From JAJTFW01 sp903922455 (lineage in GTDB: Bacteria; Bacteroidota; Bacteroidia; AKYH767-A; OLB10): a stretch of DNA of 64,000 bases. Of the stretch, positions 25,066-34,183 are shown in pieces (position 1 is the stretch's first letter; each line of letters opens with the position of its first letter). The translations under genes were made by a program, and so were the position numbers. The stretch lies in contig CALQEU020000008.1 in assembly GCA_943329665.2 (NCBI GenBank), forward strand, positions 1-64,000, read 5' to 3'. A model generated the notes under the pieces. The model worked only from the letters and a program-made list of their open reading frames with translations, was not told where the DNA came from and did no database searches.

Positions 25066-26585
25066 TCGATAGTAGCAGGAGGTTTTGAACTGATATCATA
25101 CACCACACGATTCACCCCTTTCACTTTGTTAATTATCTCATTGGAGATCTTTCCCAAAAACTCATAAGGTAAATGACACCAGTCGGCCGTCATTCCATCA
25201 GTAGAACTCACAGCACGCAATGCTACAACATTTTCATAGGTGCGTTCATCACCCATTACTCCTACTGAGTTAATCGGTAAAAAGATAGAGCCTGCTTGCC
25301 ACACTTGATCATACAACCCATCACGCTTCAATCCATCAATATAAATAGCATCTACCTCTTGAATGATTCTCACTTTCTCCTTGGTCACATCGCCTAAAAT
25401 TCGAATTCCTAATCCCGGACCTGGGAAAGGATGACGATTCAATAAATCGGCAGGCATTCCTAGAGCAGTTCCTACCAAGCGCACTTCATCTTTAAACAAA
25501 CTACGTAGTGGCTCCACCACTTTCATTTTCATCTTTTCCGGTAAGCCGCCCACGTTATGATGTGATTTAATAGTAGCCGATGGACCATTCACCGACACTG
25601 ATTCAATCACGTCGGGATAAATCGTTCCTTGTGCTAACCATTTCACATCTTTAATCTCGTGTGCTTTTGCATCAAATACTTCAATAAAAACACGACCGAT
25701 TACTTTTCTCTTCGCTTCCGGATCACTTACGCCGGCTAACTCTTTATAAAATTCCTCACTGGCATCAACACCATGAATATTCAATCCAAAATGTTGATAC
25801 GTATCCAATACTTGTTCGAATTCATTCTTACGTAGCAATCCATTATTCACAAATACACAATGCAAATTCTTACCGATAGCTCTATGCAACAACATAGCTG
25901 CAACACCAGAATCAACACCGCCACTCAATCCGAGTATCACTTGATCGTTTCCGAGTTGCTTCTTTAAACTTTCTACCGTCTCATCAATGAACGAGCCTGG
26001 TGTCCAGTCGCCTATACAACCACAAACTTTATAAATAAAATTCTTGAGTAAATTTTTACCTTCTGCACTGTGTACCACTTCCGGGTGAAATTGGAGTCCG
26101 TAGGTACTTTCTCCTTGAATATGATAAGCAGCCACTTTCACATCATGCGTACTTGCAATAATTTTAAAATCTTCGGGCACATCGGTAATCGAATCGGAAT
26201 GCGACATCCACACTTGAGATTCATCTTTCACATCTTCCAAAAATACATCTCCACTCTGTTGCACCGTCAATTGTGCACGACCATACTCACGCGTATTAGA
26301 AGCTTTCACTTTACCGCCGCCTTGCAATGCCATGAGCTGTGCCCCATAGCAAACGCCTAACACAGGAAAACGTCCACGCAATGACTTTGTATCCACAGAA
26401 GGTGCATTCTCTTCACGAACAGAAGCAGGTCCACCACTCAAGATAATTCCTTTAATCCCTTTATGCATTTCGGGAAGGTGATTATACGGATGAATTTCGC
26501 AATACACATTCAACTCTCGAACACGTCGGGCTATCAATTGAGTAAATTGTGAACCAAAGTCGATGATCAGAATACTCTCGTGCAT
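25056..26585 (-). CDS. guaA: GMP synthase (glutamine-hydrolysing)
   Basis: 509 residues, normal length. The N-terminal class I glutamine amidotransferase (1-190) has nucleophile Cys78 in GVCYGAQLMA and the His/Glu pair in YGLQFHPEV. The ATP pyrophosphatase domain has the PP-loop ILGLSGGVDSGVAA near 218, and the dimerisation domain ends VVYDISSKPPATIEWE. It converts XMP to GMP. It shares an operon with the overlapping lipoprotein gene downstream. Confidence 0.97.
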   Translation of the reverse strand: MHESILIIDFGSQFTQLIARRVRELNVYCEIHPYNHLPEMHKGIKGIILSGGPASVREENAPSVDTKSLRGRFPVLGVCYGAQLMALQGGGKVKASNTREYGRAQLTVQQSGDVFLEDVKDESQVWMSHSDSITDVPEDFKIIASTHDVKVAAYHIQGESTYGLQFHPEVVHSAEGKNLLKNFIYKVCGCIGDWTPGSFIDETVESLKKQLGNDQVILGLSGGVDSGVAAMLLHRAIGKNLHCVFVNNGLLRKNEFEQVLDTYQHFGLNIHGVDASEEFYKELAGVSDPEAKRKVIGRVFIEVFDAKAHEIKDVKWLAQGTIYPDVIESVSVNGPSATIKSHHNVGGLPEKMKMKVVEPLRSLFKDEVRLVGTALGMPADLLNRHPFPGPGLGIRILGDVTKEKVRIIQEVDAIYIDGLKRDGLYDQVWQAGSIFLPINSVGVMGDERTYENVVALRAVSSTDGMTADWCHLPYEFLGKISNEIINKVKGVNRVVYDISSKPPATIEWE

Positions 26586-26653
26586 AGATTGAATATGTAT
26601 TTTCTATTTATTGTCTTTTGAATTTATCTTCAATGAATCAACACTCCATAAAA

Positions 26654-28642
26654 TTACCAGCGTGATTTATATTTATCTTTTCTCGCTGAACCTTCCGATC
26701 CTGCTTTTTCTTTTTTTCCTTCGCTGCTGCTACTTTTTCTAGCCGGCTTGTCGTCCTTCCAAGGGTCGCGTCCAAATGAACGTTCTCCACTTCCTTCAGT
26801 CGACATTTCACGCTTACGTTCGAATGAGCGTTCTCTTCCACCTTCGCTACGACCTCTATCACCACCGTAGCTTCTTCCTTCTCCGCCACGACCTCTATCG
26901 CCGCCGAAATTTCTGCCCTCACCACCACTGCGACCACGGCTTTCACCGCCACGTCCACCACTGCTACGTCCGCCACCACGACTATCACTGCTACGACTAC
27001 TTCTTCCGCCGTTACTTCCGGCTTTGCTTTCGCTTAACTCTGTTCGAACTTTACGATCTTCATACATCGCACCATTCAATCCAGCCATTACAGCTGCTAT
27101 ACGATCGGGCTCCACATCCACAAAAGAATACACACCTTGAACATCGATGCGGCCAAATACAGCTCCCTTCTCCCCTGTGGTATCACAAATAAATCGCAAT
27201 AATTTACCTTTATCTAATCCATCTTTAGAACCGATGCTCACGAACATCCGATTATGCGCATCCCCATAAGCACGACCGCCACCGCTTTCGCCTCTTTCTC
27301 CTTTTGCTCCGCGAACATCGGCATTAAGATCTGGCGCATTCTTATAATACTCGAGGAAGCGATTAAACTCAATCGACACCAAGCGATGAATTAACGCATC
27401 ACGATCTAAGTCTTTAAACTCTTCATAAATAGATGCTAAATAGGGTTCAATTTCTTTTTCATTTACCTGCACTTCATGAATCTTCTTCACTAACTTCATC
27501 AACTGCTTCTCACAAACTTCCATGGCATTCGGAACTTGCAATTGCTTAAACGTACGACCTGTCGATCTTTCGATTTGACGAATACGTCCCATGTCCTTTG
27601 TATGTACAATGGCTAACGACATTCCTGTTTTACCAGCACGTGCAGTTCTTCCACTACGATGCATGTAATTTTCTAATTCATCGGGAAGGTTATAGTGAAT
27701 AACGTGAGTTACATCTTGCACATCGATACCACGAGCAGCAACATCCGTTGCTACTAACAATTGCAAACTACGATCACGATAGCGACTCATTACTTTATCA
27801 CGTTGTACTTGACTCAAGTCTCCATGCAATGAATCGGCGTTATACCCATCACGCATTAAATGCTCCGCAACTTCTTGCGTTTCCATTCGAGTACGACAAA
27901 AGATAATTCCAAAAATTTCAACATTCGCATCCACAAAACGTTTCAGCGCAGCGTAACGATCACGCGCTTTCACCATCGCGTAGCAATGCTCAATATTTTC
28001 ATTTCCTTTCAGACGTGATTCAGTGGTAATCTCAAATGGATTATCCATGTAATTTTTAGCAATGTTGCTCACTTCACGTGGCATCGTTGCAGAAAACAAC
28101 CAAGTATTACGCTCATCAGGAGTATTCTCCAAAATATAATCGATATCTTCTTTAAAGCCCATGTTTAACATTTCATCGGCTTCATCTAACACTAAAATTT
28201 TAACTTTTCCTAGATCCAATGCTTTACGCTTCAACAAATCGATTAGACGACCTGGAGTGGCTACTACCACATGAACACCACGCTTAATTTTGCGCATTTG
28301 GTCCATGATACTTGCTCCGCCATAAACGGGCACTGACTCAAAACCTTTCATTTCTGTCGAGAAATTTTGAAGGTCATTGTAAATCTGCACACAGAGCTCG
28401 CGAGTTGGAGCAAGAATTAATGCTTGAGGATAATTTTTTGAAAGATCAATCAATTGCAAAAGAGGAAGTCCGAAGGCGGCAGTCTTGCCTGTTCCGGTTT
28501 GCGCTAATCCAACGAGATCACGTCCACCCTCGAGAAGGGCAGGAATTGCTTGTAATTGTATGGGGGTAGGCGTCACAAAGCCCAGTGCTTCAACGCTTTT
28601 CACCAATCGAGCGTCTAAGCCCAGTTCTTGGAAGGTATTCAT
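26654..28642 (-). CDS. deaD: DEAD-box RNA helicase with DbpA-type RNA-binding domain and RGG tail
   Basis: 662 residues from ATG 28642 (MNTFQELGLDARLVKSVEAL); five codons more are possible upstream. Core motifs: Q motif TPTPIQLQAIP, Walker A AQTGTGKT, PTRELCVQ, VLDEADEML, SAT, then ARGIDVQDVTHVIHYNLP and HRSGRTARAGKTG. A DbpA/CsdA RNA-binding domain (about 475-545: RMFVSIGSKDGLDKGKLLRF) precedes about 120 residues rich in RGG, GGR and SRG, an RNA-binding low-complexity tail. It remodels rRNA and mRNA, typically in ribosome assembly at low temperature. A gap of about 400 bp upstream could hold a cold-responsive leader. Confidence 0.92.
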   Translation of the reverse strand: MNTFQELGLDARLVKSVEALGFVTPTPIQLQAIPALLEGGRDLVGLAQTGTGKTAAFGLPLLQLIDLSKNYPQALILAPTRELCVQIYNDLQNFSTEMKGFESVPVYGGASIMDQMRKIKRGVHVVVATPGRLIDLLKRKALDLGKVKILVLDEADEMLNMGFKEDIDYILENTPDERNTWLFSATMPREVSNIAKNYMDNPFEITTESRLKGNENIEHCYAMVKARDRYAALKRFVDANVEIFGIIFCRTRMETQEVAEHLMRDGYNADSLHGDLSQVQRDKVMSRYRDRSLQLLVATDVAARGIDVQDVTHVIHYNLPDELENYMHRSGRTARAGKTGMSLAIVHTKDMGRIRQIERSTGRTFKQLQVPNAMEVCEKQLMKLVKKIHEVQVNEKEIEPYLASIYEEFKDLDRDALIHRLVSIEFNRFLEYYKNAPDLNADVRGAKGERGESGGGRAYGDAHNRMFVSIGSKDGLDKGKLLRFICDTTGEKGAVFGRIDVQGVYSFVDVEPDRIAAVMAGLNGAMYEDRKVRTELSESKAGSNGGRSSRSSDSRGGGRSSGGRGGESRGRSGGEGRNFGGDRGRGGEGRSYGGDRGRSEGGRERSFERKREMSTEGSGERSFGRDPWKDDKPARKSSSSEGKKEKAGSEGSARKDKYKSRW

Positions 28643-29061
28643 GGCGCAAAGGTACATTTTTAAAGCATTGGTTTACAGATTAGAGAAAAATATAAAGCCG
28701 AAAAATGTTCATAAATAGCCGATGTAAATCCATCTAAAAAAGAAAAAGACATCTCTCTTGAGACGAGTCATCTCATTGACTAACAGATTAACGGAGGAAC
28801 TATCAAGAGAAAAGAAGTGATTTTTACTTAAAATAATCCTATTCACTATTAACAATACGTATTTTCAATGGTTTAAATGAAAAAAACGACTTCATAAAAC
28901 AACAATTAAATCCTTTACAAATAAATATTTCATCTCAGTAAAACTGTGAAATTCACCTTAATCTCATTAAAGGTCAGGACCACAATGATGATAGCGAATC
29001 ACGAAAAGCAATCTCCTTCCATCGCTGTTTTAACTAATTTTGCATTCTCAAATCAAGAATT
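28643..29061. other. Divergent intergenic region between deaD and the thiolase gene
   Basis: No ORF or repeat array. The thiolase promoter is probably TAATTTTG at 29035-29042 (perfect -7), 19 bp before the ATG. The remaining AT-rich stretch may serve as leader for the helicase; I see no conserved structure. Confidence 0.4.
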
Positions 29062-30240
29062 ATGAAAGAAGTATATATTGTTTCTGCTGTTCGTACTCCC
29101 ATTGGAAGTTTTGGCGGCGTATTATCTGGAGTACCAGCAACACAACTTGGAGCAACTGCTATCAAAGCAGCTTTAGAAAGAGCAGGTATAAAACCAGAGC
29201 AAGTGAATGAAGTTTTGATGGGAAATGTATTGCAAGCCAACGTAGGTCAAGCACCGGCAACGCAAGCTTCCATTTTCGCAGGAATTCCTACTAGCGTTCC
29301 CGGCACTACAATAAATAAAGTTTGTGCATCAGGAATGAAAGCTATTATGTTGGGAGCGCAAAGCATTATGCTTGGCGATAACGATATTGTGGTAGCAGGT
29401 GGAATGGAAAACATGAGTGCAGTACCTTACTACTTGGACAAAGCACGCAACGGATATCGTTTAGGTCATGCTCAAATGATTGATGGTTTAGTGAAAGATG
29501 GATTATGGGATGTGTACAAAGATTACCACATGGGAAATGCGGCTGAACTTTGTGCAACAGAGTGTAAAATAAGTCGTGAAGAGCAAGATGCTTATGCAAT
29601 TGAATCCTACAAACGTTCACAAGCAGCTTGGGCAAAAGGTTTATTTAAAGATGAAATTGCTCCTGTAAGTATTCCTCAAAAAGGAAAAGAAGCCTTGTTG
29701 ATCAACGAAGACGAAGAATACAAAAAAGTAGATTTTAATAAAATTCCTTCTTTGCGTCCAGTGTTTGTGAAAGATGGAAGTGTAACGGCTGCGAATGCAA
29801 GTACCTTGAATGATGGTGCTGCTGCCGTGGTGTTGATGAGTAAAGAAAAAGCAGATGCGTTAGGCATAAAACCGTTAGCAAAAATTCGCTCTTTTGCTGA
29901 TGCGCAACAAGCTCCAGAATGGTTTACCACTACCCCTTCAAAAGCATTACCATTAGCAGTAGAGAAAGCAGGAATTAAAATGACGGATGTCGATTATTTT
30001 GAAATCAACGAAGCATTTTCTGTAGTAGCCATTGCTAATAACAATACCATGAAATTAGATCCTACCAAAGTAAATGTAAATGGTGGAGCTGTTTCCATTG
30101 GACATCCTTTAGGTTGTTCAGGTGCACGAATTATTGTTACCTTGCTGAGTGTTTTACAACAAAACAATGGTAAAATTGGTGCAGCAGGAATTTGCAATGG
30201 TGGCGGAGGGGCCTCGGCAATCGTTATTGAACGCATGTAA
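29062..30240 (+). CDS. Acetyl-CoA C-acetyltransferase (thiolase)
   Basis: 392 residues, the usual thiolase length. Active-site Cys in NKVCASGMKAIMLG (about residue 89), His in NGGAVSIGHPLGCSGARI (about 349) and the second Cys in GICNGGGGASAIVIERM at the end. It condenses or cleaves acetoacetyl-CoA and related 3-ketoacyl-CoAs; the biosynthetic type (AtoB/PhaA-like) is favoured by length and by MKEVYIVSAVRTPIGSFGG at the start. No other beta-oxidation or polyhydroxyalkanoate gene is next to it. The C40 hydrolase 42 bp downstream may be co-transcribed. Confidence 0.93.
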   Translation: MKEVYIVSAVRTPIGSFGGVLSGVPATQLGATAIKAALERAGIKPEQVNEVLMGNVLQANVGQAPATQASIFAGIPTSVPGTTINKVCASGMKAIMLGAQSIMLGDNDIVVAGGMENMSAVPYYLDKARNGYRLGHAQMIDGLVKDGLWDVYKDYHMGNAAELCATECKISREEQDAYAIESYKRSQAAWAKGLFKDEIAPVSIPQKGKEALLINEDEEYKKVDFNKIPSLRPVFVKDGSVTAANASTLNDGAAAVVLMSKEKADALGIKPLAKIRSFADAQQAPEWFTTTPSKALPLAVEKAGIKMTDVDYFEINEAFSVVAIANNNTMKLDPTKVNVNGGAVSIGHPLGCSGARIIVTLLSVLQQNNGKIGAAGICNGGGGASAIVIERM

Positions 30241-30282
30241 TAAAACATTTTACTGTTATTGCAGTATAAGTGAAACATCATC

Positions 30283-31056
30283 ATGAGCTACGGTATTTGT
30301 TCTCTTAATTTAATTTCACTTCGGGCGGAGCCATCTCACCGAAGTGAAGAAATATCGCAGCTCCTTTTTGGCGAAACGTTTACTGTGTTGGAACAAGTGA
30401 ATGAATGGATCAAGATTCATCAAAGCTTTGATGATTATGAAGGCTGGATTCAAAAATCGCAGCAACATCCTTTAGAGTTGAGTGAATTTAATGAGCTGCA
30501 AAAGAACAAAGCTTTTTTAAGCTACGATTTAGTTCAGATTTTAATTAACCACCAAAGCATCACTTCTATTTTATTAGGAAGTAGACTTCCGTGGTTTCGT
30601 GATGGAAATTGCAGAATTGGAAATACAACGTATAGCTTTGAAGGGAATGCGCGTCAAATTGATTCCATGATAACAGGTAAACTCGTTGTAGAAAATGCAT
30701 ATATGTACCTCAACGCTCCATATCACTGGGGAGGAAGAAGTCCTTTCGGTATTGATTGCAGCGGTCTTACGCAAATGGCGTATAAGCTTTCAGGGATCAC
30801 CTTAAAGCGCGATGCGTGGATGCAAGCAGAGCAAGGACAAGCGGTGCATTTGTTAGATGAAACACAAGTAGGTGACTTAGCTTTTTTCGATAATGAAGAG
30901 GGAAAAATAACGCACGTAGGTATTCTTACTTCCAAAAACAGAATTATTCATGCCTCTGGACAAGTGAGAGTGGATAATATTGATCATCATGGTATTTTTA
31001 ATTTGGATTTGAAGAAATACACGCATAATCTTCGATTGATAAAACGCATTCTTTAG
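30283..31056 (+). CDS. NlpC/P60 family (C40) cell-wall hydrolase with SH3-like domains
   Basis: 257 residues. Residues 1-120 are bacterial SH3-like: LNLISLRAEPSHRSEEISQL, EWIKIHQSFDDYEGWI. Residues about 130-257 are an NlpC/P60 peptidase: Cys in SPFGIDCSGLTQMAYKLSG (about 158), His in GKITHVGILT (about 210) and the third residue in IIHASGQVRVDN. Such enzymes cut D-Glu-diaminopimelate bonds in murein peptides. No signal peptide is visible, so it may act in the cytoplasm on recycled or imported peptides, as YkfC-type SH3-NlpC proteins do. Confidence 0.88.
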   Translation: MSYGICSLNLISLRAEPSHRSEEISQLLFGETFTVLEQVNEWIKIHQSFDDYEGWIQKSQQHPLELSEFNELQKNKAFLSYDLVQILINHQSITSILLGSRLPWFRDGNCRIGNTTYSFEGNARQIDSMITGKLVVENAYMYLNAPYHWGGRSPFGIDCSGLTQMAYKLSGITLKRDAWMQAEQGQAVHLLDETQVGDLAFFDNEEGKITHVGILTSKNRIIHASGQVRVDNIDHHGIFNLDLKKYTHNLRLIKRIL

Positions 31057-31470
31057 TTGTTGGATGTTGGTTATTAGATGTTGGATGTTAGACACTAATT
31101 TTTTTGATACAATAATAATTTTACTTCGGGTAGTATAGCTGCTGGCTTCTAGCTGCTGGATTTTTTCAATCAGATTTGAAATTCATCAAAATTAAACTTC
31201 CAGAACAATTATTTTTATATCATTAAAAGTAGCGAATGGTTATTTTTCATCGAAAAAAATCCGTGCGAATCATATTAATCCGCGTCATCTGCGTTCCAAT
31301 TTCAATCATTTTTACTTTCTAAAATATAAATAGAATGAGAATTTTGTATGTAACGACTTTTTCGAAGTATTTTACTGTAATAGAAAGTGTATAGTCTTTA
31401 AAAAGTGCATATTTTAACAATAGAGACACTAAAGTTCACTTGAGTGCACAAAAGTTTGAGAGATTGAAAA
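31057..31470. repeat. Composite intergenic repeats after the C40 hydrolase gene
   Basis: Four repeat families follow each other without a gene: 'ttgttggatgttggttattagatgttggatg' (31056-31090), 'gctgctggcttctagctgctgg' (31139-31160), 'aatccgtgcgaatc..aatccgcgtcatctgcgttcc' (31258-31297), and 'gagacactaaagttcacttgagtgcac' (31424-31450). The same families recur at 49504, 50279, 50440, 62208 and 23688. I find no promoter or RNA in it. Confidence 0.65.
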
Positions 31471-31481
31471 CAAAATTTACA

Positions 31482-31862
31482 CTACCAAGTCCCAGCCGGA
31501 GAAAAAAGAAAATCAGTGGGTGAGTCGAGGTCGTAGAGGTATTGATAGCCTTTTGTTTCTTTGATGCAAAATGGTTCTAATAATGAAATCATTTTTTGAT
31601 AACTCTCTATAGTTAGACTACAAATGAAATTAAGATCACGGTTTGAAAAAATGCCATCATCCTCCTCTCCTATTAGTAAAATTAAATTGCAATTCCGAGC
31701 TTGAATAAATTCTAGTGTGGAAACATCCAACTCTTCATTCTTCAAAATTATTGAATCCTGAATAGCATCTCGAAATAAGATTGCTTCCGACTTATCAAAA
31801 TCGAATAATCGAACGAGATCATCACCGTATTCATTAATATCTTGAATATAATCGAGTGTCAT
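31482..31862 (-). CDS. Small acidic cytoplasmic protein, unknown
   Basis: 126 residues, acidic, without signal peptide or membrane segment: MTLDYIQDINEYGDDLVRLF, then DFDKSEAILFRDAIQDSIIL, a central RNCNLILLIGEEDDGIFSNR and an aromatic end (GYQYLYDLDSPTDFLFSPAG). The pattern of a beta-strand domain ending in FSPAGTW recalls small Bacteroidota proteins of unknown role. It is flanked on both sides by repeat arrays. The reading frame is convincing by codon use, but I cannot name the family. Confidence 0.55.
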   Translation of the reverse strand: MTLDYIQDINEYGDDLVRLFDFDKSEAILFRDAIQDSIILKNEELDVSTLEFIQARNCNLILLIGEEDDGIFSNRDLNFICSLTIESYQKMISLLEPFCIKETKGYQYLYDLDSPTDFLFSPAGTW

Positions 31863-31961
31863 AAGTCCTGCAAATTTATCGAGAAAAATTGGTGATTCTA
31901 TTTAATAACTAGTTATCGACTAAAATAATAAAAAAATACAAAGACTTAAAAAAATCTCTCG

Positions 31962-32280
31962 TTAAACGCGCGGCGCTAAGTATTCTCAGCGTCTTTGCCA
32001 TTTTTTCTCGCAAAGGCCAAAGAAGGCGCTAAGTATTCTCAGCGTCTTTGCCATTTTTTCTCGCAAAGGCCAAAGAAGGCGCTAAGTATTCTCAGCGTCT
32101 TTGCCATTTTTTCTCACAAAGGCCAAAGAAGGCGCTAAGTTTTCTCGGAGTCTTCGCTAATTTTTCTCGCAAAGGCCAAAGAAGGCGCTAAGTTTTCTCA
32201 GCGTCTTCGCTAATTTTTCTCGCAAAGGCGCGGAGACGCAAAGGCTGCGCTAAGAAAAATTTCTCACAAAATCTTCTCAA
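31962..32280. repeat. Tandem 53-bp hairpin repeat array
   Basis: Five units start at 31981, 32034, 32087, 32140 and 32193; the first four are exactly 53 bp and the last is 62 bp. Units 1 and 2 are identical; 3-5 differ by a few bases. Each unit is quasi-palindromic, with 'agcgtctttgcc' near the 5' end and 'ggccaaagaaggcgct' at the 3' end forming a stem around 'attttttctcgcaaa'. There are no unique spacers and no cas genes, so it is not CRISPR. Partial units flank the array at 31962 and 32260. Same word family as 14440 and 23299. Confidence 0.85.
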
Positions 32281-32328
32281 CACATTTCTAGCGTAGACTC
32301 AATCCAGGTTATGTAGACATAATTCTGA

Positions 32329-32375
32329 TCCCGATAGCTATCGGGACTTAATTCTGATCCCGACAGCTATCGGGA
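32329..32375. repeat. Pair of TCCCGATAGCTATCGGGA palindromes after the NUDIX gene
   Basis: A perfect 18-bp palindrome TCCCGATAGCTATCGGGA at 32329-32346 and a near copy (TCCCGACAGCTATCGGGA) at 32358-32375, both preceded by 'aattctga'. They sit 5 bp after the 3' end of the NUDIX gene. An identical pair lies at 43614-43660. The position behind a gene and the pairing recall REP-type elements; a terminator role is possible but there is no T-run. Confidence 0.75.
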
Positions 32376-32380
32376 CTGAA

Positions 32381-33022
32381 TTAACCAAGCGGTTTATACT
32401 CCGTTTCTAAAATTTGTTCGTTCAATAATTCAACAATGGAGGCGTACGCATTCTTCAACGCTTTATTTACTTCGGCTTTGTCCATCCATCTTGCTTCAAC
32501 AATTCCTTCCTCCAATTGAGGAACAGGTTTGCTGATGTCGGTGCTGCTCATCAAAAACCAATATGTTTTTTTAAGAATGACTGTTTCCTTGTATGGATAC
32601 GTATGGAAACTTGTTTTAATTTGCTTAGAAAGTTTTAGTTCGCCAATGCCGCATTCTTCATACACTTCACGAACAGCGGCAACATCGGCTTCTTCTCCGG
32701 CTTCAATTTTTCCTTTTGGCAAATCCCATTTACCATTTCGGAAGATCATCAACAGTTTATTCGTTTGTGAATTGATGACCACACCACCCGCTGCTTTTAA
32801 AATGGTATAAAGCGAAGTGAATTTTTTCCAAGTCTCGTCGATGTTCTCCGATTGAATAACTAAACTTTCCGTTTGTGGATTTTCTTCAAACGCATTGACT
32901 AAAACTTTGAGATAATCTTTGGGTTCATTGCCTTTTAGTTTGATCACCAATTCAGCATTGCCGATGGGATCGTATATTCCCACAAATTTTAAAAGACGCT
33001 CATTGATGTAAACCTGATACAT
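32381..33022 (-). CDS. NUDIX hydrolase
   Basis: 213 residues. The Nudix box is complete: GKIEAGEEADVAAVREVYEE with CGI, fitting G-x5-E-x7-REUxEExGU, at about residues 109-131. An N-terminal 70-residue extension (MYQVYINERLLKFVGIYDPI...VLVNAFEENPQTESLVIQSE) is typical of a Bacteroidota subgroup. It hydrolyses a nucleoside diphosphate linked to another group X; the actual substrate is not predictable. It diverges from pyrE across 40-70 bp and is a frequent neighbour of it in this phylum. Confidence 0.9.
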   Translation of the reverse strand: MYQVYINERLLKFVGIYDPIGNAELVIKLKGNEPKDYLKVLVNAFEENPQTESLVIQSENIDETWKKFTSLYTILKAAGGVVINSQTNKLLMIFRNGKWDLPKGKIEAGEEADVAAVREVYEECGIGELKLSKQIKTSFHTYPYKETVILKKTYWFLMSSTDISKPVPQLEEGIVEARWMDKAEVNKALKNAYASIVELLNEQILETEYKPLG

Positions 33023-33053
33023 GATTTAGGCTGCTTAGGGTGTAAAAGATTGG

Positions 33054-33061
33054 TACTTTCA
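33054..33061 (+). promoter_or_regulatory. -7 element of pyrE
   Basis: TACTTTCA, one mismatch to TAnnTTTG. A start site near 33066 would exclude the ATG at 33063 and favour ATG 33090 for pyrE. Confidence 0.4.
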
Positions 33062-33089
33062 CATGAATCCATTAGGTTTGTGGTTCATG

Positions 33090-33725
33090 GATGATACCGC
33101 ATCAAAAGTAGCCGAATTACTGCTTCAAATCAAAGCGATTAAATTGCAGCCTGACCAGCCTTTTACTTGGGCTTCTGGCTGGAAATCACCCATTTACTGT
33201 GATAATCGGATTACACTCTCGTATCCTCGGGTTAGAACTTTTATCCGTCAAGAGCTTGTAAAGTTGATTGAAAGCAAGTTTGGCCGACCCGACATCATCG
33301 CAGGAGTTGCCACGGCCGCCATTGCTCCAGGCGCATTAGTTGCGGAAGCGATGGGTTTACCTTTCGTATATATTCGACCAAATCCAAAGGAACATGGCCG
33401 ACAAAATACCATCGAAGGAGAAGTACAACCTAACCAATCAGCAGTAGTAATTGAAGATTTGATTTCCACAGGAGGAAGTAGTCTAAAAGCCGTTGAGGAA
33501 TTGAGAAAGAATAATGTTTTAGTGAAAGGCTTAGTATCTATTTTCACCTACGGATTTGAAAATGCTGCTGAGAATTTTAAAAAGGCTGCTTGTCCATGGT
33601 ATTCATTGAGTAACTACGATGTTCTTATTAAGCAAGCCATCGCTACAGGTTATGTGCGTAAAGAAGAACTTCCTTTGTTGGAAGCATGGAGAAAGAAACC
33701 AGAAATCTGGAAGGCCAACGGATAA
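33090..33725 (+). CDS. pyrE: Orotate phosphoribosyltransferase
   Basis: 211 residues from ATG 33090 (MDDTASKVAELLLQIKAIKL); a longer form from 33063 is possible but would start on top of the promoter. Motifs: FTWASGWKSPIYCDNRITLS (orotate and PRPP loop), IAGVATAAIAPGALVAEAMG, YIRPNPKEHGRQNTIEGEVQ (flexible loop with catalytic Lys) and the PRPP motif VVIEDLISTGGSS. It makes OMP from orotate and PRPP in de novo pyrimidine synthesis. The SRPBCC gene follows after 40 bp, a conserved pair in Bacteroidota. Confidence 0.95.
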   Translation, partial: DDTASKVAELLLQIKAIKLQPDQPFTWASGWKSPIYCDNRITLSYPRVRTFIRQELVKLIESKFGRPDIIAGVATAAIAPGALVAEAMGLPFVYIRPNPKEHGRQNTIEGEVQPNQSAVVIEDLISTGGSSLKAVEELRKNNVLVKGLVSIFTYGFENAAENFKKAACPWYSLSNYDVLIKQAIATGYVRKEELPLLEAWRKKPEIWKANG

Positions 33726-33765
33726 TATTTATTCAAAATATTTTAGCAATTTAGGGTGTAAAGAG

Positions 33766-34170
33766 ATGACTAGAATAGAAAGTGAAAAAGTGATTGTTAA
33801 TCAAAAAGCGGAAGAAATTTATAATTTCCTTGGCGACTTCAAAAATATTGGAAATTTAATGCCTGAGCAGGTAGAAGGATTTACAGTAACAGGAGAAACC
33901 TGCAAATTCACCATTAAAGGAATGGCGACTCTAGGGTTAAAATACGAGAGCAAAACTCCGTTTACAGAGGTAGTCATGGCAAAACATGAAAAAGCTCCTT
34001 TCGATTTAAAACTCATCTGCAAAATTGCTGATTGCAATGATGGAACTTCTGAATTACAATTATTTTTTGATGCTGATTTAAATCCCTTCTTAAAAATGAT
34101 GGCCGAAAAACCACTGGGTAACTTTTTAAATTTATTGGTGCGGAAATACCAAAGTATGCATTCTGCATAA
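33766..34170 (+). CDS. SRPBCC/START-like family protein
   Basis: 134 residues from ATG 33766 (MTRIESEKVIVNQKAEEIYN); the frame stays open upstream through the end of pyrE but that part is a shadow. It has the helix-grip pattern: KAEEIYNFLGDFKNIGNLMP, the central sheet CKFTIKGMATLGLKYESKTP, and a C-terminal helix PLGNFLNLLVRKYQ. Such proteins bind lipids or other hydrophobic ligands. Soluble, no signal. It lies 40 bp after pyrE, probably co-transcribed, and converges on birA. Ligand unknown. Confidence 0.85.
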   Translation: MTRIESEKVIVNQKAEEIYNFLGDFKNIGNLMPEQVEGFTVTGETCKFTIKGMATLGLKYESKTPFTEVVMAKHEKAPFDLKLICKIADCNDGTSELQLFFDADLNPFLKMMAEKPLGNFLNLLVRKYQSMHSA

Positions 34171-34183
34171 TTCAACGCTTTCT

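Noticed and set aside
26776..27192. His/Arg-rich ORF opposite the helicase tail
   Set aside because: Mirror of the RGG-coding repeats of the DEAD-box gene; no independent signal.
31962..32280. Possible CRISPR array
   Set aside because: Units are contiguous 53-bp copies without unique spacers, and no cas genes are in the window.
33619..33765. Longer start of the SRPBCC protein
   Set aside because: This part is a shadow of the pyrE 3' end in another frame; ATG 33766 fits the family.
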